A program made the translations under genes and the position numbers. A DNA stretch of 64,000 nt from Phaeodactylibacter xiamenensis (GTDB lineage: Bacteria; Bacteroidota; Bacteroidia; Chitinophagales; Saprospiraceae), in assembly GCF_000759025.1 (NCBI RefSeq), contig NZ_JPOS01000038.1, positions 186,001 through 250,000 on the forward strand, in the 5' to 3' direction. Below the pieces are notes generated by a model, which searched no databases, was not told the DNA's origin, and saw only the letters and a program-made list of their open reading frames with translations. Positions 9,136-17,994 of this stretch are shown here, in pieces. Each line of letters starts with the position of its first letter. Within the stretch, counting starts at the first letter, position 1.

Positions 9136-12096
9136 CTACCCAAACAAATACTCAATATCTCCTTTCGAGAACTTCGCCTTCTCCACATCCCCGATGATGT
9201 CTTCCGCGAGTTTGGACTTTTTCTCCTGAAGGCGGAGGATTTTCTCCTCAATGGTGTCTTTGGTGATGAATTTGATGGCAATCACGTGCTTGTCTTGCCC
9301 GATCCGGTGCGCACGGGCGATGGCCTGTTGCTCCGTCGTTGGGTTCCACCAGGGGTCAAGGATGAAGACATAGTCTGCGGCAGTGAGGTTAAGCCCGGTA
9401 CCCCCGCTCTTGATGGAAATGAGGAACGGCTGCACCTCGGGTTTTTCCATGAAGGACTGAATGGCCCGCTCCCGCTCTTTGCTGCTTTGACTGCCGGTAA
9501 GCCAGGCGTAAGGCTGTTGGTGCCCTTCGAATTCCTGCCGGTAAAGTTCCAGGTGTTGCACGAAGGAGCTGAAGATGAGTACTTTGTGCCCGCCCTTTTG
9601 AATGGTCTCCCAATGCTCCAGCACGTCCTCGAACTTCCCGCTGCCTTTGGCGTAAGCCTCCACCGCCATTTTGGGATGGTTGGCAATTTGCCGCATCTTG
9701 GTCAGCGATTGCAGTACCTTAAAGCGGAACCGCGGATTGTCGGCATCGTAGTTTTCCAGCAAGTAGTTGCGGGCCGCTGATTTTTCGCGTTCGTACAGGC
9801 GCTTTTGTTCGGCCGTCATCTCGCAGTAGAATACCTGTGTGCTCAGCGGTGGAAGATCTTTGGCGACTTCCTCCTTGGTCCGCCGCAGCAGGTAAGGCTG
9901 CACCAGTCGCCGGAGCTGATTTTTCTTATCCTCATCATGCATACGCTCAATCGGGCGGATGAACTCCTTTTTGAAAAAGTTGAAACTGCCCAGCAGGTTG
10001 GGATTGATGAACTGCATCTGCGCCCAGAGGTCTGACAGCGAATTCTCAATCGGTGTGCCGCTGAGCGAGAGCTTGTGCAGGCCTTCCAGCTGATTGATGG
10101 CTTTGAAGACCTTGCTGTCCTTGTTTTTGATGTACTGGCTTTCGTCCAGCACGATGTACTCAAATTCCATCTGCTTCAGCACCTCCACATCGCGCAGGGC
10201 GGTTTGATAGGTGGTGAGGATGACATCGAAGCGCGACAGCAGCCGGATGTCCTTGTAGCGCTTTTGCCCGGTATGCCGGTACACCTGCAGGGTAGGGGCG
10301 AACTTCTTAATCTCGGCCTCCCAGTTGAACACCAGCGATGCCGGCAAGATGACCAGAGACTGCAATGGCTTAAGCGTATCGTGGTCGTCGGGGGCTGCGA
10401 AAAGGCCAAGCTGAGCGCCGGTATCCGTGTTGCCTTGTGTTTTGGCTTCCTGTTGGCGCTGTGCCCGCTGCGACTTGGCATGGAGGAGCACCGTGATGGT
10501 CTGCAGGGTTTTGCCCAGCCCCATGTCGTCGGCCAGGCAGCCACCGAGCTGACTTTCGTAAAGACCTACCAGCCATCTTGCCCCTTCCAGCTGATAAGGG
10601 CGGAGTGATGCTTTAAGCTGATTGCTGGGTATGAAATCCACGGCCAGTTGGCGTTCTTCGGCTACCTCATCGCCAGCGCTGATGCCAATTTCCTGCAAGA
10701 GGGTGAAGTGGCTTTTGGCCAGCCGCATCTGGTCTTTGTCCTTTTTCCCAAATTGGAACAGCCCCTTGTAGCGGGCCATCCACTCCTGCGGGATGAGAAA
10801 GAACTGCCCATCGGGCAAAGGGAAAAGCCGTATCCCGTCGCGTATGTACTTGGCCAGCTTCATAAAGGGGAAGGTATGCGCCCCAACCGTTACCTGACCT
10901 TTGAGGTCGAACCAGTCATTATCCTGATCGGCTATCAGCTCCACCTTGGGTGGGTGCAGGTAAAGTGCCTTGCCCTCCGCTGATGGTAGTTTTAGCGTAA
11001 AGCCTTCAGCCTCCAGTGTAGCACGGTTCGCGCTGATCCATTCCAAGAGGGCGTAGCGGTCTTCATGGGCTTCTGTAAGTACAAAATGCTGATGCGCGTT
11101 GACCTCCAGCCCCTGTTTTTTTAGCTTCTCCACAAAAACAGCCTCTGCTTCCCGTTGACGGAGCGCCTGCAGGATGCGCACCTCGTCCCCCTCATCGAAT
11201 TCAAGGCTTGTACGTTTGTCCTTCGGGTCGCTCCAGGTGAACGTGCTGCCGGGATAAGCCATTTGTACCGAAAGCACCCATTGTCCGGAGAAGAGGTCCT
11301 GTACAGGCTCAAGGATGCAGGCTTGCAGCTCCTCGTGCTGCTGTACCTCGAAGCCTTCTGCCTCGATTTCCGATTTAGCGGCTACTTTCAGGATGAACTT
11401 CTGGAAATAGGTCTTGACTGCTTTGCGGGGGATATGCACCTCTTCCTTTTTTTGAAAAGGCAGCACCATATTGCCGTTGATAGCGGGGGCACGGTACAGT
11501 TTGTAGTCCACAAAGAGCCAGGCCGGGTGGTTGGTAATCGGCACCACATCGCGGGAGCCAATCGCCCAGGCCCCGTCACGGTCAGCCAGTTGCAGGCGGT
11601 AGTGGACACCCGCTTCTTCCCGTTTGAAAAACAGCTGAGGCTCCAGGGGCTCCAGCCCGGTTTCAATGACAAAATCTTTGGCCAGCACGGTGCGCTCTAC
11701 CTGCCAGGTCACAGGGAGCCCTTCAGCATTGGCACGCTCCAGGAGTTCCGCCAGGCGGGTATGCACGTATTTGTAAATGGGCCCCGCCAGGTCGCGGTCC
11801 GCCAGGAGTGTTTCCAGCGTCGGTTTGCTCCGTTTGTTGGGCCGGAATTTTTCCGCCAACAGTTTGGGCTGCAGTTGCTCGATGAGGTCAAAGAGGCGGT
11901 CCCGGGTAGGCGTCAGCTCCAGCTCAAAGCTCCCGATGGTCTCTTTGAGGGCCTTCTGTTTGATGTGCGCCAGGTAGCCTTCCTGGTCTTCACTAACGAT
12001 GTAGGCGGTGGGGAGGTAGAGCTTCTCCGCAAAATGGTAAATATCGTACACCACATGGTGCGTGGCGCGTTGTGTATCGGTTTTGAATAACTGCAT
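9136..12096 (-). CDS. SNF2-family DEAD/DEAH-like helicase
   Basis: DDMGLGKTLQTI (Walker A), DESQYIKN (motif II), LSGTPIENSLSDLWAQMQFINP, SIKSGGTGLNLTAADYVFILDPWWNPTTEQQAIARAHRIGQ. Confidence 0.95.
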   Translation of the reverse strand: MQLFKTDTQRATHHVVYDIYHFAEKLYLPTAYIVSEDQEGYLAHIKQKALKETIGSFELELTPTRDRLFDLIEQLQPKLLAEKFRPNKRSKPTLETLLADRDLAGPIYKYVHTRLAELLERANAEGLPVTWQVERTVLAKDFVIETGLEPLEPQLFFKREEAGVHYRLQLADRDGAWAIGSRDVVPITNHPAWLFVDYKLYRAPAINGNMVLPFQKKEEVHIPRKAVKTYFQKFILKVAAKSEIEAEGFEVQQHEELQACILEPVQDLFSGQWVLSVQMAYPGSTFTWSDPKDKRTSLEFDEGDEVRILQALRQREAEAVFVEKLKKQGLEVNAHQHFVLTEAHEDRYALLEWISANRATLEAEGFTLKLPSAEGKALYLHPPKVELIADQDNDWFDLKGQVTVGAHTFPFMKLAKYIRDGIRLFPLPDGQFFLIPQEWMARYKGLFQFGKKDKDQMRLAKSHFTLLQEIGISAGDEVAEERQLAVDFIPSNQLKASLRPYQLEGARWLVGLYESQLGGCLADDMGLGKTLQTITVLLHAKSQRAQRQQEAKTQGNTDTGAQLGLFAAPDDHDTLKPLQSLVILPASLVFNWEAEIKKFAPTLQVYRHTGQKRYKDIRLLSRFDVILTTYQTALRDVEVLKQMEFEYIVLDESQYIKNKDSKVFKAINQLEGLHKLSLSGTPIENSLSDLWAQMQFINPNLLGSFNFFKKEFIRPIERMHDEDKKNQLRRLVQPYLLRRTKEEVAKDLPPLSTQVFYCEMTAEQKRLYEREKSAARNYLLENYDADNPRFRFKVLQSLTKMRQIANHPKMAVEAYAKGSGKFEDVLEHWETIQKGGHKVLIFSSFVQHLELYRQEFEGHQQPYAWLTGSQSSKERERAIQSFMEKPEVQPFLISIKSGGTGLNLTAADYVFILDPWWNPTTEQQAIARAHRIGQDKHVIAIKFITKDTIEEKILRLQEKKSKLAEDIIGDVEKAKFSKGDIEYLFG

Positions 12097-12346
12097 GTTT
12101 GCGATTCCTGTACAGAAGGCGGGTACTTGTCAACGCTGCGCCTTCCCTTTACTTTGATTTTATCTGAACTGACAAATGTAGGGAAAAAAATGCGGGTATT
12201 GGGCAAGGAGCTGCCGTTTGGGGGACCAAACTTAACATTCATTTAATCCGCCTTTCACCGGAACACCGGGAAAGATTCCGATATTGGCATTGTGCTTATC
12301 CAGCGCCCTCAACTATGCTTTCTTTACCTATTAAATCCAAATATCG

Positions 12347-15300
12347 ATGAATGTTTTAAATCCCCCCCCCCCCCCGCGCTTGCTCAATTGGCTTGCCATG
12401 CTGCTCCTGACCACCGCTTCGCCTCTTTCCGCACAGCTTTTGCTGCAAGAAGGGTTTGAGGTGGAAAGTTGTGTGCCTGTCAATCTTAATTGTGAGCCAG
12501 GGCTTACTGAATTGGTTGATGCTAACAATTGTCTGAATGGCTGGAGCCGGTGGCATGGATCGCCAAATATATCTATAAATAATAACCCCCCAGAGGGTAC
12601 ACAAGCCTTAAGGCTAAGGTGGGATTTGCCTGAGAACTTCCCACCAAACATTTTTTCTGAAGGAGTTATTGCTAATTTACCCTCCGGCTTAGCAGTGGGA
12701 GATGAAGTGCAGTTATCCTTACAGGTTTTTGTGAATTCAGGTAATGATATCTTAATTGAGCTTTTATTGAGTAATGGTATTCAGCCCATTCCATTACCAA
12801 ATGGTGGCAATTCTTGCCTGCAACAGCCTGTAAATCCGAATAATTTTCAGATGCTTGCAAGCATTCCTGCTGATAATTTAGGAAGTAATTGGCAAACCAT
12901 AACAGTGCCTTGTACCCAAGTGACCGGTAATTTCAATCAGCTAGCCCTTCGTTTAGCAACCGTGAATAACCCTAGCAATAACGGAAATCAAGGCAGTATT
13001 TTTTTCGACGACATCCAACTCCAAAAAGAGCCCACCTTCACTGAGCCCACCGCTACCATCACCAACATAACCGGTGACCTGTGCAGCGGCGATGCCTTAT
13101 CGGTGACTTACGAGATATGCTCGGACGAAGACGTGATCCTGGATTTTACCCCTTTTGCCAGCCCTGCTAGCATTTCGATCATACCGCCCAGCCAAAGTGC
13201 CAGTGTCAGTTCTGGAATGTGTAAGACCTTCACTTTTACCTATAATGAAACAACAGAACTGCCTTTAGGGGCGCCTATTACGCTGGGGCTAAACTATACA
13301 GTAAGCTATGACGGTTCTGTTTGCAGCTACACCTCTACGGGGACGCTCAGCCAGTCTTTAGAAAAGTACTGCTTTGCCGAGGAAGCCTGCCTGCCGGATG
13401 GCCAGCCATTTTATGCCCTTTCCGGAGGCAACTTCAGTGCACTATTGAGTGAAGGGCTCCTTCCGCCAGCTCAAGCAGCTACCACCCCGCAGTTTTTGTA
13501 CTTTGAAGGGGATGCGGTGGTGGATTTTGCCAGTTATACTTTTGCGCAAGGCTCCATATTGTATTTTGACGAAGGTGTGGAACTTACCGTACCTAATGGG
13601 AACAGTCTGGAGGGTCTTAAATCAGAGTTTAATGGATGCGAGCGCATGTGGAAAGGGATCACTGTGGAGGGCGGCGGGTTTTTATCCTTAGAATCCTGTA
13701 CGGTATCGGGTGCCCAATACGCCGTGCAAGCCTTGCATAATTCAACCATACTAATTGCAAACAACTTCTTTCAGGACAATTACATTGGGATTTACAAGCC
13801 CAATACCATGTCAGCCTCGCCGGAGCAGGTCAATCAACCACTTCCGATTGCGGGCAATACCTTCGAGGGTACTGCGGCTGGCTTATTGCCGCCCTATCCC
13901 GGACAGGCACCTGCACCGGGCACAAGTGGGCTGGCAGGTATCGTAGCATCCAATTGCAACCTGCTGGAAGTGGGGATAGGGAGTACACCCAATAGTAACT
14001 TTTTCCGGGAGGTGCGCAATGGTCTGATCACCTTCAATACCGGCTTAAGGCTTAGAGGGGCTAATATCTCAGACCTGTCCGGTAGCTTTAACCCCACTAC
14101 TATTGCGTTCCCTTCTGCCTTTGCCAACTTCCACAACCTAAGGGGGCATGGTGTTTTTTCGGGGCTTAACGACAACAGCGCTGCTCTGGTTTTTATTGGC
14201 TACAGCCACTTTGAGGGACTGACGCGCTGTACCCATATCGAGAACCAATCGGGCATTGCGACGGTCAATTTTGACTTGAATACTTCCATAGATACAAAGG
14301 ATGGGCTGATAGCAGCTAACCACAGTGGGTCTACAGTTTTGAAGGAAGTATCCGATAATAACCTGGAATTTGAGCAATATGGGATTGCCGGGCTGAACAG
14401 CAGTGGTGTTATCCCATTCTTTGGTGTGCGCGGCAATACCCTAACCCAACTGAACAACAGCAGCTACCCTTTCACAGCTGGCGTGCTTTTCTCCAATGCC
14501 ATCAACCCTTCGGGCAATAGCTTTGTCCGGGATAATTCAATAGGGATGACGGATGCTGACGGGCATGGCGTGTCTTTGTCCTTTGTAGACAGAGTGGTAG
14601 TGGAGCGCAACCTGGTCGCCCATACCGGCAGCTCCACGCTGATCAAGCAGGAAGGTGCCGGGATCCATCTTAGTGAAAGCGGAGATAACAACAACATCCG
14701 GGAAAACACCGTGACCTTCAATATGCAGGCTGAGCGCCACAATACCCGGGGCATTGAAGTGCTAAACACTGCCTACACTTACCTCTGCTGTAATACGACC
14801 GACGGGCACCGCACCGGGCTGCGCTTCAAAGGGGCTTGCCCTGATACCCGCTACCGTCAGAATGATTTCTTCGACCACGATACCGGGCTGCGCTGTGAGT
14901 CTGATGCCGTGACAAGCCTGCAAGCCCACGCTGGGAATGAGTGGCTGGGGAGTTATAGCATTCAGAAAGCACTTCATTCGGGAGGGAGTTTTGAAGTAGC
15001 CAATTCATTATACTTGGTTAATTTTAGTACAAATCCTCCCATGACAACTATGAACCCCTTACCCAATGTAAGTACGCCTAACACACCGCTACTATGGATA
15101 CTTTCTGACGATGGCTTCGAAGCAGAAAACTGCGAAGCCGACCAGGTTTGTGGGGAAACCCGTAACCCCAAGCTTTCCCGCTATGATAGCACTGCTGTAG
15201 AAGGGGAATACCTGGGGGCCGGTGAATATGGCCCCACCCGGGACTGGCGGGGCAGGCGGTCGGTTTACCAAAAGCTGCAAGCCCATCCGGAACTGCTGAA

Positions 15301-16150
15301 TGACAATCCACTGATGACCGCTTTTTGGGAAGAGGCCGCTAACACCGAAGTTGCAACGGTAGGAGAAATGGAAAACGGCACTCAGCGTTTGTTTGCACTG
15401 GATAGTGAGGCCGAAGCTCAGCTTGCTGAAAACGGCGCACAGTTGGAAGGGTATCTGCTTAGCATAGTTCAGCTAGACAGTATTTTGAGTACGGAGCTTT
15501 CACCGGTAGATTCAATAGCCTATCAGGCAGAGCGGGCCGAGCTCCGGGAGATGCTGGAAGGGGCTTTAGCGCAACGCTCTGGCTGGGTTGCAGATTGGTA
15601 CAGCGGCGTACCAGCCGAAGCATCCGGTCTGCTCAACGCCGGTGGAGAAACAGCTACAGCGTTGCAGGCGACCGCTAACGAATGGACCGTCTTCCAGATA
15701 CTGCTGGAAATGACAGCCACCTCATCCCCTGCGCTTTCCAGTGAACAATGGCAAACCCTCCTTCAAATTGCTCAGCAGTGCCCGGACGAAGGCGGAAAAG
15801 GCGTACTGCACGCCCGTACAGTGCTGGCAGCCTATGAGTCCATGGCGTACGATGATGAAGCACTCTGCAATCCCGAGCAGCCCTTTCAGGCACCGAGCTC
15901 CGGCAGCAGCACTGTCAGCGAATTGCGCGCCTATCCCAATCCGGTACAAAACAGCGTGACGCTACAGTGGCAGGATGCTGCTCAGGAGCTAAGCCTGTAC
16001 AGAGCGGACGGGCAGCGCGTAGCCCAATTCAATCTGCAAGCTACTGACCGCTTTCTGGAGGTGGATTTAAGCGCTTACCCGAAAGGGCTGTGCATTGCTG
16101 TGGTTCATTTGATGGACGGCAGCACCCAAAGCGTAAAGGTCATTAAGTAA
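12347..16150 (+). CDS. Secreted right-handed beta-helix protein with T9SS C-terminal sorting domain
   Basis: 1267 aa; signal-like LLNWLAMLLLTTASPLSAQ; repetitive N-rich beta-helix region; C-terminal SELRAYPNPVQNSVTLQWQ...LSAYPKGLCIAVVHLMDGSTQSVKVIK; poly-C tract at codons 6-10. Confidence 0.85.
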   Translation: MNVLNPPPPPRLLNWLAMLLLTTASPLSAQLLLQEGFEVESCVPVNLNCEPGLTELVDANNCLNGWSRWHGSPNISINNNPPEGTQALRLRWDLPENFPPNIFSEGVIANLPSGLAVGDEVQLSLQVFVNSGNDILIELLLSNGIQPIPLPNGGNSCLQQPVNPNNFQMLASIPADNLGSNWQTITVPCTQVTGNFNQLALRLATVNNPSNNGNQGSIFFDDIQLQKEPTFTEPTATITNITGDLCSGDALSVTYEICSDEDVILDFTPFASPASISIIPPSQSASVSSGMCKTFTFTYNETTELPLGAPITLGLNYTVSYDGSVCSYTSTGTLSQSLEKYCFAEEACLPDGQPFYALSGGNFSALLSEGLLPPAQAATTPQFLYFEGDAVVDFASYTFAQGSILYFDEGVELTVPNGNSLEGLKSEFNGCERMWKGITVEGGGFLSLESCTVSGAQYAVQALHNSTILIANNFFQDNYIGIYKPNTMSASPEQVNQPLPIAGNTFEGTAAGLLPPYPGQAPAPGTSGLAGIVASNCNLLEVGIGSTPNSNFFREVRNGLITFNTGLRLRGANISDLSGSFNPTTIAFPSAFANFHNLRGHGVFSGLNDNSAALVFIGYSHFEGLTRCTHIENQSGIATVNFDLNTSIDTKDGLIAANHSGSTVLKEVSDNNLEFEQYGIAGLNSSGVIPFFGVRGNTLTQLNNSSYPFTAGVLFSNAINPSGNSFVRDNSIGMTDADGHGVSLSFVDRVVVERNLVAHTGSSTLIKQEGAGIHLSESGDNNNIRENTVTFNMQAERHNTRGIEVLNTAYTYLCCNTTDGHRTGLRFKGACPDTRYRQNDFFDHDTGLRCESDAVTSLQAHAGNEWLGSYSIQKALHSGGSFEVANSLYLVNFSTNPPMTTMNPLPNVSTPNTPLLWILSDDGFEAENCEADQVCGETRNPKLSRYDSTAVEGEYLGAGEYGPTRDWRGRRSVYQKLQAHPELLNDNPLMTAFWEEAANTEVATVGEMENGTQRLFALDSEAEAQLAENGAQLEGYLLSIVQLDSILSTELSPVDSIAYQAERAELREMLEGALAQRSGWVADWYSGVPAEASGLLNAGGETATALQATANEWTVFQILLEMTATSSPALSSEQWQTLLQIAQQCPDEGGKGVLHARTVLAAYESMAYDDEALCNPEQPFQAPSSGSSTVSELRAYPNPVQNSVTLQWQDAAQELSLYRADGQRVAQFNLQATDRFLEVDLSAYPKGLCIAVVHLMDGSTQSVKVIK
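12362..12375 (+). repeat. Homopolymeric (C)14 tract inside the start of the beta-helix gene
   Basis: Read directly: ATGAATGTTTTAAAT + 14 C + GCGCTTGCTC. Confidence 0.9.
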
Positions 16151-16165
16151 TTGCTTCAAAAAAAG

Positions 16166-16204
16166 AAGCCATGCCACTTGAAGTTTTCAGGTGGCATGGC
16201 TTTT
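16166..16204 (+). terminator. Rho-independent-like terminator
   Basis: AAGCCATGCCAC ... GTGGCATGGCTTTT, 12-bp perfect stem followed by T4, 16 nt after the stop of the beta-helix gene. Confidence 0.8.
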
Positions 16205-16218
16205 CTAATATACGAGTC

Positions 16219-17982
16219 ATGCGGTATTTAATCGTTTGTTTACTTCTGTTTGGTAGCCCTCTTCTACACGCCCAATTACACGACTACAATTGGATGATGG
16301 GATACAGCGGTGGGGAAGGTACAGATACTACGAATGAGTTTGGGCTGATGTGGTGGAGGTTTGAGGATGAGAAACTTGAGGTCATTGATAACCAGGCAAT
16401 AGGGCAAGCTACGCTTTGGTTTAATAACGCAGTTTACAGTGATAGTATTGGTCAACTATTCTTGTATTATGATGGTCAAGATGTTTATAATCAAACGCAT
16501 TTGCCCATGGACGGTGGGGCCGATTGGCATGAGACCGAATATGCTACAGGATGGATAGGTACACAACTTGGTTTAGCTCTTCCACTCCCGGGCTCAGAGC
16601 GTCATGTTTCTATCGTTAATTCTACAACTAACTCTTTTCCTGGACTAACGGTAACCACAAACTTCGCTGGGGAAGGTTTATTGTTCTCTATCGTTGATCA
16701 AACAGAAAACGATGGTTTGGGCAGAGTGATACTACGCAAGGAAGAGATCTCACAAGACACTCTTGATCCTGGCAAATTGAGCGCCTGTCGTCATGCCAAC
16801 GGTCGGGATTGGTGGGTGATTGTAGCCCGTTACACCTTGAATGAGTTTCACCGCTTCCTCCTTACCCCCAACGGGCTTGAATGGAGGGGCACTCAACAAA
16901 TTGGTGAAGGAGGGAATATAGGTCTTGGGCAGGCCTTTTTTACACCGGATGGCAATAAGCATATCCGATATAACAGCGTAGGGGGCGGAGAGCAAGACCA
17001 TTTATCCATATATGATTTTGACCGTTGTACTGGATTGCTCAGCAATCCCCGTCAGGAAGCTTTTGATCAGTTTGGTGGTGGCGGTGGGGCGTCAGTGGCA
17101 AAAGGCTCCCGGTATTTATACCTTGGAGCGGGTATTCATCTTTATCAATATGATCTTTGGGCAGCAGATATTCTTTCAAGCCGCACCTTAATAGCCGAAT
17201 ACGATGGTTTTATTGATTTTAACCCGACCACTTTCCACTCCTCCCAACGCGGCCCAGATGGTAAAATCTATATTTGCGGAGGTTTTGGTACTCGCTATAT
17301 GCACGTCATCCACAATCCTGATGCGCCCTGCCCGGATTGCCGTATAGAACAACGTGGCCTAGAGTTGCCCACCTTCAATGCAGGCTCCGTCCCCAACTTC
17401 CCCAACTATCGCCTCGGCCCAATAGACGGCAGTCCATGCGATACCCTAGGCATCGACAATATCCCGCTCTCCCGCTGGCGCTATGAGCAGGATACGCTCA
17501 CGCCCTTCACGGTGCAGTTTTACGACCTGAGCGACTACGAGCCGGCCACCTGGTCCTGGGACTTTGGGGAAGGCAGCAGCAGTATGGATACCCTGCCCGC
17601 TCATACGTTCCCCGGCCCCGGCACTTACGAGGTCTGCCTTACCGTCAGCAATGCCAATGGCAGTGACACGAAATGCAAAACGCTGGAGTTTACAGAGCCC
17701 GTCACGGCCACCGAGCAAGCGGAAACAGCCCCACTTGCCACTGCTTTCCCGAACCCCTTCCGGGAGCGCTTCAGCCTTTCGCTGCGGGCAGGTTGGCTGC
17801 CCGTACAAGCCGATGCCGTGGTATACGATGCGATGGGCAGGCCCGTCCTCACGCAGCGCCTGTCGGCCGGCTTCAACACGCTGGATTTGAGCGGGTGTCC
17901 GTCGGGCGTCTATACCTGGCGGGTGGAGGAGCAGGGGCGCGTGCTGGAAGTGGGGAAGGTGGTGAAGATTGGAAACCGTTAA
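16219..17982 (+). CDS. Secreted PKD-domain protein with T9SS CTD (paralog 1)
   Basis: MRYLIVCLLLFGSPLLHAQ signal peptide; PKD motif WSWDFGEGSSSMDTLPAHTFPGPGTYEVCLTVSNANGSDTK; TAFPNPFRERFSLSL CTD. Confidence 0.88.
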   Translation: MRYLIVCLLLFGSPLLHAQLHDYNWMMGYSGGEGTDTTNEFGLMWWRFEDEKLEVIDNQAIGQATLWFNNAVYSDSIGQLFLYYDGQDVYNQTHLPMDGGADWHETEYATGWIGTQLGLALPLPGSERHVSIVNSTTNSFPGLTVTTNFAGEGLLFSIVDQTENDGLGRVILRKEEISQDTLDPGKLSACRHANGRDWWVIVARYTLNEFHRFLLTPNGLEWRGTQQIGEGGNIGLGQAFFTPDGNKHIRYNSVGGGEQDHLSIYDFDRCTGLLSNPRQEAFDQFGGGGGASVAKGSRYLYLGAGIHLYQYDLWAADILSSRTLIAEYDGFIDFNPTTFHSSQRGPDGKIYICGGFGTRYMHVIHNPDAPCPDCRIEQRGLELPTFNAGSVPNFPNYRLGPIDGSPCDTLGIDNIPLSRWRYEQDTLTPFTVQFYDLSDYEPATWSWDFGEGSSSMDTLPAHTFPGPGTYEVCLTVSNANGSDTKCKTLEFTEPVTATEQAETAPLATAFPNPFRERFSLSLRAGWLPVQADAVVYDAMGRPVLTQRLSAGFNTLDLSGCPSGVYTWRVEEQGRVLEVGKVVKIGNR

Positions 17983-17994
17983 AACTATTGTCTT

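Noticed and set aside
9128-9145. Hairpin GTTTGGG-cota-like loop-CCCAAAC at the end of the SNF2 gene
   Set aside because: Stem is only 7 bp, contains the stop codon region (loop CCTA), and no clear T-run follows on either strand; too weak to call a terminator.
11155-12090. 311-aa plus-strand ORF opposite the SNF2 helicase N-terminus
   Set aside because: Antisense to a continuous 986-aa helicase; no domain recognised.
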